Below are positions 1-11,200 of a stretch of 64,000 nt of DNA, in pieces; within the stretch, counting starts at the first letter, position 1; the number at the start of each line of letters is the position of its first letter. The notes under the pieces were generated by a model, which worked only from the letters and a program-made list of their open reading frames with translations, made no database searches and was not told the DNA's origin. Origin of the DNA: Ectocarpus siliculosus (lineage: Eukaryota > Sar > Phaeophyceae > Ectocarpales > Ectocarpaceae); the NCBI GenBank assembly GCA_000310025.1, contig FN649748.1:847342-911341 (forward strand), given 5' to 3'. Made by a program: the position numbers and the translations under genes.

Positions 1-17
1 GGGGGGGGGGGGGGGGG
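1..17. mobile_element. G-run: edge of the poly-G-bounded repeat in copy 1
   Basis: The window opens with 17 G followed by CATGATGACGTGAA. The same junction occurs in copy 2 at 10399-10430, where the G-run ends a 0.6-kb repeat. The same repeat therefore probably sat left of base 1, in intron 6 of copy 1, and the assembly broke at the homopolymer. Confidence 0.6.
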
Positions 18-288
18 CATGATGACGTGAACTCCTCCCTAAAACCACGCGAACGACCACTACCCCCGTCTGTCAAGGGCTTCCTCGCGGGGATCTGTTT
101 TCCCAGTTTTGTGCAGGACTCTGAGGAGGATTCCACGAAAACCCAAGCCATGGTGAACGCGGAGTGAGCTTTTGATCATACTTGGAATATTCTTGCTGCA
201 TGACGCAAACACTCCGCCTGGTATCTAGCTTGCACTACATATTATGCCACAAACCGTCGAAATCAGTACGATGCCGTTGATAAAATAC

Positions 289-3215
289 CTGCGCCGGCGA
301 AGGCATCTCCGAGAAGCCCTTGGTGAACGACCACAGGTACTCGTCGTCTCCAGTCCACTTCTTCATCACAGGCTCCCCGATGGAACCCCACAACACCGCG
401 TGCGTCGTTAGCGCAGGGTCTGCACGGAAACGGGATGTTGGCGGGGGAGGAGAGATGAGGCCTGCATCAGGTGTGGCGGTAGCAGGGCTTTGTTTCTCTT
501 TCTCTTCTTACGGCCGCGACGAACCGCCCTTCCGCACACAGAGCAAACATGTCCAGGCCTTTCAACGCGCGGGCACACGGTCTCCAGGCGGCTTCCTCCT
601 CCGCACGACATTGCCAAACACAATTTATCAAGTCCGCCCCTCACAGACATGGCGCTGCCTTCAGCATCCCCCGCTCCCCAGAACAACACCTCATGTTGGG
701 TGCACGATGACGACAAAATGGCCAACCATATGGAAGAAAATCGATTGACAAAAACGACAACGACAACAATAACAACAACGGCAGCACCAGCAGCACCAGC
801 ACCAGCACCAGCAGTACCAGCAGCACCAGCAGCAAGGGCAACGCCAACGCCTCTGCCTGCCTGTCCAACAACAACTCCAAGATAATCTCGAACCGGTGCC
901 GTGACTCACACACGACAGCCACCCTTCTGACGTAAACATGTTGGTTGTCCAGGACAACGACCACCACGACAGCATAGCTGAACAGGAGCAAAGTCAGGCA
1001 TGACAGAGTCCACTTCATCGTCTCGTACTCGTTGAACTGCTTCCGGACCCATCTCAGCTGACGAGTGCACACAAACCTGATCGTGGCGGCAAGAGACACC
1101 AGAGGGCACACGGGACACATGAGGCATGATGCAGGAACGTGCAGGTAAGATTGCCGCCACCTTCGACATCACCACCAACAACAACAACAGCAACAGCAAT
1201 AACAATGACGACGACAAAAAATACCCTACAAGTCGAACCACCGACGTCAACGCCAACCCTTCCCTCTCCTGCCCCCATCTCACCAAAGATAGCACATGGT
1301 GTAGAACCCCACGACGTTCATCGCCAAAACCACGTTTCTCGAAGTGCTCGTGGTGTTGCACGAGTTGACAGCCTCGTCGAAGACGTAGGCACCGGGAACA
1401 AGCAGGGCAACCAGCGGCGGAACCAGGCTGATGCTCGAAAGCAACATGATCTGGTACCTGAAAGACGTGTTGTCAACACGGGCGAGGTAGGCCGAGTCAC
1501 GTCGACCTCGTCTCAACGCAAACGTGACGATGATAGCGTTTCAGAGAGAAAATCTGCGCCTCAGTACGTCTACGTTCCTCTACTCTGTGCAAGCCGGATG
1601 CCCCAGTCTCCAAACGTTTCGCGTCGGCGGTGGCCCAGCTAGCTCATACTAAATGGGCATGCTTTCGTCTCCAACGTACCATAATAACCCTAACTCTACG
1701 CCTCCACGTTATGTGGGGAAACCAATGCTGAAAATCGGCCCACAAGGATGTGTGACACCTTGCTTTGTTCACAAGATACAAATCCCTGTCCACAAGAAAC
1801 AGAACCCCTGCTCCAAAGCATCGAAGATGAGACTCGAAGGCCCTCCTACTTCCATCCGCTGTGTAGGTACCCTAGCAATGCCGCGACCAACAACGGCGCC
1901 GGAGCTCACTTTGCGGGCCACATGTTTTCGTCGTGCTTGACCAAAATCCTCCACATGCGGTACACCCGGATGAAAAACGCAAACATGTGGGTGCAAAGCG
2001 CCGACCACGCCAGGAATCTCTGGGGCCGCAGACAAAGCGGGCGAAAGGGCAGGAGGGGTGGTTGCAGACAGAAACGAGAAGCAACGGTGAACGAACGAGA
2101 CCAGAGTTACAAACGCTCCATGAGGGACCGGCCGACCAAACCACCGGCTCGTGAAAACACAATCGGGACACAACGTGGACGCAACCAGCTAACTTGCCTC
2201 GAATCGTCAACCAAGCAGTCGCGAATATCACATAGGAACTCCACCCGCGACGCGCCTGCCTTCAGGCACAAACAACTCTAAAATTTGTGATTGAGGCGTA
2301 AGTCGTCCCGTCTACCGTGGGAGTCAGTTTTTCATCCGGCTTTTTGCAGCGTGTCCGTTGGGGAAACACAGGAGCAAAGTCGCACAAGACTAGTTTCTCC
2401 CGCTGCATGCATCTTCGGCGACCCTCCGAGAGAGAGAGGCGGTCGCGCACCTCGAGGGGGCACTTGGCAAGAATGTCGCCCTCGGTCCTCCGGATTAGAC
2501 CGTTCTCCAGAGCGCCCGCGATTGTCCACGCGAATCCAGCGAACGTCTGGAGGAATGTAGCCAGCGGGATCGAGGACGGGGTGGCAGAAGCACGGAAAGC
2601 GCAAGAGACGGCGAACGTCGAGGGGGTGGGTCAAAGGAAATAGAGGGGAGAAGTACTCGTCTAAGGGGTCGATAAATAGAGGGATAGGGATGTAAGGGGA
2701 GAGAGAGGGCGAGATAGAGAAGAGAGAGAGAGAGACAGATAGAGACGGCTGGCGGGCGGTTGTTGCTTCACGAAGGGCAACTCATAGCGAAAGGTTCTGC
2801 CGACGGTAACACCAAGCAGGAAAACATTCTCCTTGCAGAACTATACCACCAACTTGCAATCACCGCGAGCAGCAGGTGCGGCGGAGGTCGTCGTTTTCTG
2901 CATCACCGCGTGGGAATGGGCGACGACGATGCACACAAGCGTGGAACATGAGTGGCGACGTGGACCCAGCCGTTCCCAAGATCGCGAACGAAACACTACC
3001 TACACATGGTCGAGTCAACGTGTGTCCAGTTTCGTCTACTGCCCACACACCATGACGATGACGATGTCCACATTCTTGGTCACGTACGGCGGCCAATTCC
3101 GCCAGATCAACAGGTGGACGCAAACGCCCAGGGCAAAGGCTTGGACGGTCCCCACGAACCCCAGCATGGTGTAGTCCACCATGGTCAAGGGCTCCCAGAC
3201 TTCTTCGTCCGACAT
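289..3215 (-). CDS. 7TM-RGS receptor-like protein, copy 1 (5' six exons; gene continues past the left edge)
   Basis: Six exons can be joined: 3215-3051, 2546-2451, 2019-1910, 1457-1284, 1076-910 and 419-289. Together they are 843 nt (281 codons) with no stop and GT/AG at every junction. The start is the Met of MSDEEVWEP, shared by all three copies. Hydrophobic helices lie in exon 1 (LGFVGTVQAFALGVCVHLL), exon 2, exon 3, twice in exon 4 and in exon 5; exon 6 holds a short seventh hydrophobic stretch and the linker ending MPSPAQ. The run of helices 4-6, with a conserved W-FVCTRQLRWVRKQFNEY segment between 5 and 6, is laid out like plant RGS1. The RGS exons seen in copies 2 and 3 must lie left of base 1. 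Exon 1 differs from copy 2 at only 3 of 55 residues, so this is the recent tandem partner of copy 2. A role as G-protein-coupled sensor with GAP activity is inferred from the family. Confidence 0.85.
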
Positions 3216-3515
3216 GTTCTGTGGGAGCTCCCTTCCGAGCGTGAGCGGTACAGTCAAGACTCTTTGCGGCTGCTAAGGCTGATGATGAACCTTGAGAGGA
3301 CACCTGCCACGCGCGAGACGGTAGCGGCGGAGAAGCAAGGTAGGGAGGGTTGGTGTACGTATTGTCCTACGGCAGGCATGCAGAGGAGTCCCACACGGTT
3401 CGGCATTCGGTATGTTTCATTGCGCCTATATGCGTTTCCCGTTTCTATTCTACATGGTACTGCTGTTGTAGGGGGGGGGCAAGCGGGAAAGTGGCCCGGT
3501 TGTGTTTGTTCGAGA

Positions 3516-4475
3516 GCGAGGTAAGGCATCAGGTTGGAGAACCTCCAAAACGCTGGGGCCGCAAATCAGGGAGGCGGCGTCTCCAAATCTAGTATAACAC
3601 AAACACGCACATCGAGACTCCAGTCGCTCCTTTCTTAGGGTTGGTGTAAAACTTACGCATTTTCCTTCCCGATTCAGCAGCCCTCCCTCGGTTGGGACTT
3701 CGACTACAGTAGTCTACCCCACGAGCATCCAATGTCCGTGCTGCACAACTTTTTCACCGTCACCAGAATAAAAAATAAAGACGACGACGACGACAATGGC
3801 CATACTCAACATGGAACCTGTGCGTATTTGGCGAAATAGTAACCCACCCACGAATGCCGGAGGCGTCTGAAACCAACCGCTGTTCGATACCAGGCGTAAG
3901 GTTTTTGGGACGATCGTGATCAGTTGGGAATGTTGCGACCGGGGTTCGAATGCTACTACGGTAGACTAATACTTCAGGGTACTTCGTTCAAGATTTGCCG
4001 AGCAGACATCGGTGGGCGCCGTACGCACGCAGCAATTGTTTTGGAGAAAAAAATGGAAACATCACAACTGGCACCTGGCAGCCGGGTGCAGATTTGACCC
4101 TGCTGCCTGCGTGTTATCGTACATCGCCCCCAGACGCAACCCCACACGTCGGAACGTTGGAACATTCCGAGTTCGTCGAGGTAGAATGGCCGACGTGTCG
4201 GGGTGTTTTTTTTTCGAGTTCCCACACATACCTACCTGTTGTTTTGGCCGTAGGGAGATGCGTAGGCATCCGTCGGTGCCGCTCACATGGGTACACCTGT
4301 GCAACATGCTACCTGCATGCCCTATGCCCTGGTCTGTGGTTAATTGTCACGCCGAGGATTACACGCAGTCACAACCATAACATACATCCGAACTCTTACC
4401 GTTTGCTCGGAATGCCCAACCAGAAACACGAGAGACAGTGTTGTCCCGCAAAGAAAAGTATCGTTGCGGAGAGAC

Positions 4476-4511
<36 letters not shown>

Positions 4512-5670
4512 GAAAATAGAAATAGCATTGCTACACAGTATTCTAACGACCGTGCTACGGGGTATAAGCCTCGCCCGCGTCACGCCCGCCGTACAGCAGC
4601 CAATCGCTATCTGCGTCATGAGCGGCATGACGGACATGAATCATCATCCGTCAACCATTGTGTGCAGAGATTTATGGGGACTTCTCGATACATTGTACAT
4701 TGCAGTGGCCTCTCAGCAATGACCGAAAGCACCAACAGACGTGCATGAACGGTCGACGTTCCTGGCACAGCAGCAGTCCAACACCTGAGCACTTCCATCA
4801 AGACCCACGTGCAGACGTGTAGACTGGGCGGCTTCGACAGCGTTCTGTCCGAAAACGTGAGAAATAACGCGAGAAGTTCGCATGTTTTTTTGTGACACAA
4901 TGACAGGATCAGGCCCCCTTCCGAGAGCAAGCGTGAGAGATGGGCCCAGGTGCTATCGAACGTGCTGACCTTTATTGTAAGCATCTCAGAACGACGCACG
5001 GGTAGCACCAGCCTGCAGCCTGCAGTGTGGTAGCCTCGCTCGTCGTTGTCTGTATCCGCGGGCGGTGGCGGACCTTCAGAAATGCGTATGTATGTGCCAA
5101 CAAGTTGTGCCTCTTGTTTGCTCAAGGAAAGATTCGGCGGAGCCCCCCTTTTTCGCTCAACACCCCGCGCTACAACAAGTAAGTGCCATTTACTTCTTTA
5201 GGCAAGGGGTGAGCTGCACAAAGCAAACAAACAGAGGGAAAACAGATAGACTGCTTCCATTAAAGGGTGTGCTCCATTTTTGGGAGCTCGGCGTGAGCAT
5301 ATATCGAACAATATATTGTTCGTAAAGATCCCGCTGCACGAATTGGCTGCAAGAAAGACCACGCCAACATACACGCGGATGTTTCGCCCACCATGTGCCC
5401 ACATCATATACTGCGGACCAGATGCTCACTACACCCAGAGAGCAAACTACCAACCCCAGCAACCGGTATCCTGATGATCTTACATAGAAAACCGGCCTGC
5501 CGTGGTGTCAAATCGCTGATGTTGTTGTTGTCTCCATGCTTGGGTTGAAAACAAAAAAAGCGTTGAGTTGGTTGTCTTGTTTGTTTGTTTGTTGTTTAGG
5601 GATATTTTCTGGGTTTTCTTGGTTGAAAGCCCGCCTGCCGCACGCACGCACGTGTATCATGTACAGTCGC
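3516..5670. other. Upstream region of 7TM-RGS copy 1, no gene seen
   Basis: Parts align with the upstream region of copy 2: AGACATCGGTGGGCGCCG at 4008 with 15202; GCCTCGCCCG..GTACAGCAGCC at 4569 with 16398; GAACGACGCACGGGT at 4990 with 16914. It is therefore duplicated along with the gene and may hold the promoter and 5' UTR. No supported exon. Confidence 0.5.
4478..4510. repeat. (ACGC)n microsatellite
   Basis: Eight uninterrupted CGCA/ACGC tetranucleotides. Confidence 0.9.
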
Positions 5671-6089
5671 GGTCCCGGTTTATTTAGCGGTCCCCTCATC
5701 AGCGGCATGCACTGAATAGCGGTCCCAAAATCTCGTCGCACGGCTGCACCTCGGTACTCAAACTGCAATATTACTGCCAATAAATTAAGAATATATCGGC
5801 CTATATCCCTATATCTATACAGAGATGCTTTTGTTTTCTTAGCACCAACTGGAATCAATCACTGATAACTCAGTGTTAGGCTTACACAAATTCAAAATAC
5901 GCCAAGTCTCCAGTCGGTTTCAGTCCACTTACTGAAAATACTTCACCACATCCCTTTCGACTGAGGTTATATCTCGAACGGGTAGTCTTTCTGCGAGGTT
6001 GTCTTTACTTTCTAATAAACCGGCGATGCCCTCAACAACAACGGTTACAACATTTAGACTATTGGCGGACCGCTAAATAAACCGGGACC
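5671..6089. mobile_element. MITE with perfect 23-bp terminal inverted repeats
   Basis: The left end begins GGTCCCGGTTTATTTAGCGG (5671) and the right end is its exact reverse complement, ending CCGGGACC at 6089. The perfect match covers 23 bp. The 419-bp interior is AT-rich with no ORF, which suits a non-autonomous DNA transposon. No convincing target-site duplication is visible. It lies between copy 1 and copy 2, and I see no counterpart in the upstream region of copy 2. Confidence 0.75.
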
Positions 6090-6229
6090 ACGCCTGCATG
6101 CGCAGCAGGAAGTACCTTTGATCTTGATGTTCGACACACTGATGACGTACGTACGTAGATATCTTTTTGTAAAGCACAACAAAGGATTTATTTTGAGATA
6201 CGAACTTGGGTCTTACCGCTGTTTCTATG

Positions 6230-7080
6230 CAGCAGGTGGCTAACGAATGAAAGGGGGTGCTTTGCCGGAGGAACCCCGTGTAGTAAAAAAAAGTAAATGA
6301 ACGCGCAGTGCAATCTGGAAGAAGACCCCCGTGAAGAAAACAACTCAATCCTCAACACTCTTACTAATTTCGATGCGGGGCAGCAAGTACTGCTGTAGCT
6401 GTTGTTGCTGTTGTCTTGGCTACAGGTATAGGAATGGCAGCCGTGAGGAGCGATCAGCTCCCTCAAGGCTACTAGATCCATCCTGTCCCATGTTCATCCT
6501 TCCATCGTGGAGATGCATCTCATCCCGCACCATTTAGAAGGAATCATTCTCTTTGTCCACGTACACATCTAGTCTAAATCCTAACACTAGCCCACCCTGG
6601 AGGTTCTCATACAAACATCTCTGAAAATACTTTTAAAACCATACATTAAACCTTGGAGCTTGACACGACGCCAAAATGAGAGTATCGAGGATGCGGGGCT
6701 CCAAAACAACACAACACCTACACTTCTCACTCGATGAGTCGAAAGAAAGACCATCGTTTGACCTCTACAACAAAAGAAGGTACAGGACCACGGCTTGTCC
6801 TGCCGACGACGCCAAGTGAAAGGATGTGCACACACACGCGGTGCAATCTGCAAGACCCCCGTGACGAGGAACTCACTTGGTATTAACTCGTGCGGAACAG
6901 CAGCTGGTGCTATTGCCTTGCTTCCAGGGAGGAATGGCAGCCGTGGGGTAGAGATCCTCAAGCAAGGGGCTACTAGATCCTGTCCCATCCTGTTTTATCT
7001 TTCCATCGGGGAGTTACGTCTCCCCGCCCCTTCTAGAAGGGATCATTCTCTTCTATGCGCCCCCTACACATCTAAATCCT
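6230..7080. repeat. Degenerate direct duplication, offset about 490 bp
   Basis: 6300-6590 (GTGCAATCTGGAAGAAGACC.., GGCAGCCGTGAGG, GCTACTAGATCC, GGAATCATTCTCTTTG) recurs at 6838-7080 with the same order of blocks. No gene is apparent. Confidence 0.6.
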
Positions 7081-8295
7081 ATGGAACCCGCAAGCATCGC
7101 GGACCCACAACCTCCCACACAGGCACGACACACACCGGCGAGCGAATGAATCCGTCCACAAGACCCGCCCAATTTACTTCACACGTTGGGTTCGCCACCT
7201 TCGTAGAGGAGTACGTTCTCCTTCCAGACGGGGTGAACAATATGGTAACCTTCCGCACACGCGTAAGAGACGCATCGACGAAAAGAAACAAAACTGAGAC
7301 AATAGCCATCCAACCCTCACCCACGTTTACAAACAATGATAATCAACTTCAAGTCCTCCTTCCGGTACAAACTGGGCGCTCCCCCAACGAATAACACCCG
7401 CGGAGATGGTGAAAATGCTTGGAGTTACCTTGTGCCGCCCCATGGGTGTTGTGAATTTGGAGGCCAAGCCGTTCGGTCCAGCAGCCTCCTCCGCACCTAC
7501 CCGCACCTGCCGGGGGGCTCCGCCAACAGTAACGAGTCCTCAACACGTAAGACCCACGGTTTTCATTGGTCAATCCTCTTCCACCTATAGACTACATTGA
7601 CCCGCTTCGAGTACAAGTTCCGCAACAATGCCCCGACGAATAGGGTACCATGGTACCGTGTATGCTGCATCCTGCGTACAGACCCCTGCAAGCACCAGCG
7701 ACGCCACCGCTTCGTTGTGGGAGGACACCATCGATGTTTCCTTAGGCACCATCAACCTTTCCTTAGGGAGAAAGACGCGGTCGTGCCAGCGCCTTCCACT
7801 CGCCTTCGGAGGCGCCTATCCGATATACATGCTGCCAGCGGTGGCTTCGTCACCAACATTTGCCGCACGAGCACCTCCCGTGCCACGCCGCCACCGCCAC
7901 CACGCTCCATCGTTGCCTTCAGTCTCAACAACCAGATCGCCATCCCAGTCGTGGCCCTTTCGCTCCACCGACATGATCACTCGCGGAGGCGCAGTCAGTG
8001 GACGCCCACACACGAGTGGGGCTTCTACCCATTCCCACCAATACCGCCTGCTTCAGCATCAACAGTAGCAGTCAGCATCAACAGTAGCAGCATCGACCTC
8101 TTGCACACCACCACCACTTCCCCGCTCCACAACAGCCCCATCGAATTTGCGTACCGCCACAGTAGACAAAGAAGCTTCAGCCTTCCCGCCGAAGGCTGAG
8201 GTCTAGCGATTCAACATCCATCCCACCAAGGGGCCAGCAAGCATGACGAGAGCCGCCTATAGGGGGCCCCGTCGGGAAAGAGGAAGCGGACGTCG
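7081..8295. other. Region downstream of 7TM-RGS copy 2, no supported gene
   Basis: A 200-codon open stretch at 7597-8199 is His/Arg/Ser/Pro-rich with repeated CATCAACAGTAGCAG. It resembles no family I know and is probably non-coding. The 3' UTR of copy 2 presumably starts at 8295. Confidence 0.4.
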
Positions 8296-11200
8296 TCACA
8301 CACTGGGCGAAGGCGGGGTGTCCGGCGGCAAGAAGCCCCCGGCCCGCAGGAGACGGTTCTCTCGCTGCTCTAGCTCGGAAGCATCGGCGATTCGGCGGAA
8401 CCCCTCTGTTTCTACGAACTCCCTCTGGAAGTTGGTCTGCGGTCATCGATTTCAAGTTTGTAGGGGCGGCGAAGAGACGGCGCGGAGAGAGAGGTGGAAT
8501 ATAGCATAGAATCCCTTACCAAAGCCGGCTGTGTGTCATGCAGCTTGGTCGATGAACAGCGCTGGGGTGCAAGACTGGGCGGTGGTAGCTTGGTTTGGGT
8601 GTCACGCCGTTGTTCGGTATATATCGGACGAAGAACGGCGCGAAAATCAAAGCGCTGGAAATACAAGGCAGCACGTTTCCGGCACAACATTACGTACCGC
8701 CTCATCACCACGGTGTGGCTATGGTCGGGCCACGGAGGTCACCACAAGACGAAGCACAAAAATCTCATTTGACAGCCAACGACAACGACAACGACAATAG
8801 GAAACAAGAGAGGTCTTCAGTCGAGCGATAGCCAGAGGCGATGTCGTGCCCATCTCGTCTTCATCCTTACCTCCATGACGGTCAGAACCTCAACTCTAGC
8901 GCGGTCGAAGATGTCGTACGCCGTCACGTCCGTCGACAAAATCTCCTCCCGGCACTCCCCCGAAATGTTTACCTGCCGCCGCGATCAATGACACACGCCA
9001 AATATCGTTACAAAGAGGGGAGGGGTGGGTCTTGCTTGCGTTGTGCTCTCAGCACAATAGAAGCGACGCACTATGCGAGCAACGGTTTAGACTGTCCATC
9101 ACCAGATAAATCAAATGCATTATTTGTCATCTTGAGGGACGCATACTGGTATTCAGTGGCACACAAACACGAGAACAACACCCACCTCTTCAGGGGCCCC
9201 TTCTTTGATATACTGCGCCACGATGCGCATCGTTACGGCCTGACAAAAGAACAAACACACGGTTAAGGGAGGGTGTCATTAACGGACGGCAGGTCTTTCT
9301 GTTAAAGCCGCCTTCGACCGTCTCATGGCATGCGGTGGGTACAAATGCTGAAGGAAAGGGTGAAGGATGTCGAGTGGTTCGTTACCTGTCTGGCGAAGTA
9401 TTCCTTGATCTCCTCCCTGTCTAGCGAGTCGAGGTAGAAGTTCACCAGCTCTTGGGCCACCCTAGTCTCGATATATCTCCGAAACTCGGTCCGGAGTTGC
9501 TCTACCGACAGCTGCTCTGCGAGGCTAGCCTTGAGCTTTCGGGGGGTTCAGTAGGGTGGCACAGGGGAGGGGCAGGGAGGGACGGGGTCAGCACACCCGA
9601 GATAGCAGTGGCAGACGGGGGAAGCGGAGAAGGAGGGATTGAAGACACCTAAGACCCCACAAGACGATGGTTCGACGTACCGACTACGGACGGTTTGGGC
9701 ACCGATTTTTTTTTCTCCAGTCATACTGCAGAATGTCTCGCTGTGGTACATGCGACAATTGTTTGTCGTGTGAGGGACCGATTTTCGTCCTGCGGGGGGG
9801 GGGGGGGGTACTCATAATCGTGCATGCCGTAGTCGTTAAAACATTGACCTCCCATCCCTACAAAGCCGGGACGGAGCACGCCGGGTTCTCACCGGACCAG
9901 GCTCTCACATCACCAAGCGCGAAGCGCCCTGAGGTATTTGGCGAGTCGCATGAAGGGTGAGCTGCATCCTGCTAAGGGTGTTCGGCATCTTGTGCTTACT
10001 TCCTTGCGTACGGATGACAGCTACGTATGACTTAATTTATTTTCTGGTGCTTTCACTTCCAGAGCAGTTGTAAGCACTGTGTAACTGCCTCGAGGAAGCT
10101 TGACCATTTTAACCACAACGTGGTGCGATCATCCCCCGTTGCGGCGGAGTGAGGTTTCTCGACCCCGCACAACATGATCTACTCGACCACCATTATGGTT
10201 ACCGCCAAAAAAAAAAAACGAGGTAAAAAAAAAAAAACGGTAACCTGGTTGCCGGAGTTCACGAAGTGAATTGGCTTGTTTTACAACGTCGTTGCCAAGC
10301 GACGAAAACCCAATCCCGATGGCAAAACACCGCGGAGGGCGGCTTGTTTTACAACGTCGTTGCCAAGGGACGAAAACCCAACCCCGATGGCAAACACCGG
10401 GGGGGGGGGGGGGGGGCCATGATGACGTGAAGCCTTTCCCTAAAAAAACGCGAAAAACCACTACCCCCGTCTGTCAAGGGCTTCCCCGCGGGGATCTGCT
10501 TTTCCTAGGTTACTGTCTGTGAAGGCCACGGAGATGGGACCCCCCACGAAATCAAGCCATAGGGAACGCGATTGATCATGCATTTTACGGCATGCGCAAA
10601 CGCGGCACCTGGAGTCTAGCTTGCACCCTTCTACAAACCGTCGGAATCAAGATAATATCGAATCAGGATGATTGGCACGGTACCTCAAGCCATCGGAAAT
10701 CGGTACGAATATCGACGCTCACAAAGTTGTGCTGAGAACGAAGAACGCGGCCATCATTAGAAGCATCACTTTTATTGCTGCCTCTGCGCTCCTTTCACTC
10801 GCTGCTGCAATATATAGCGGCATCCACCGGTCCGTGTGCAGGCTAACCGTCAAACGGAACCGCGTCTGGCCGAAGAGGGCAACCTACCGAAAGCCTCACA
10901 CAAGACACCACTTTCCTCGCTGGGAGTCAAGTTCACAAACCTCGACCTTTCGTGACATGGATAACATACCTGCGCCGGCGAAGGCATCTCCGAGAAGCCC
11001 TTGGTGAACGACCACAGGTACTCGTCGTCTCTCGTCCACTTCTTCAACACAGGCCTACCGATGGAGCCCCACAACACCGTGTGCGTCGTTAGCGCAGGGT
11101 CTGCACGGTAACGGGATGTTGCCGGGGGGGGAGAGATAAGACCCGCATCAGGTGTGGCGGTACCGGGGCCTTGTTTCTCTTTTTCTTCTTACGGCCACGA

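Noticed and set aside
2860-2990. Candidate extra exon between exons 1 and 2 of copy 1
   Set aside because: The matching region in copy 2 does not keep any one frame, and exon 1 joins exon 2 in phase without it.
7597-8199. 200-codon plus-strand frame
   Set aside because: Low-complexity His/Arg/Ser/Pro sequence with short repeats, no domain, and strong overlap with other frames.
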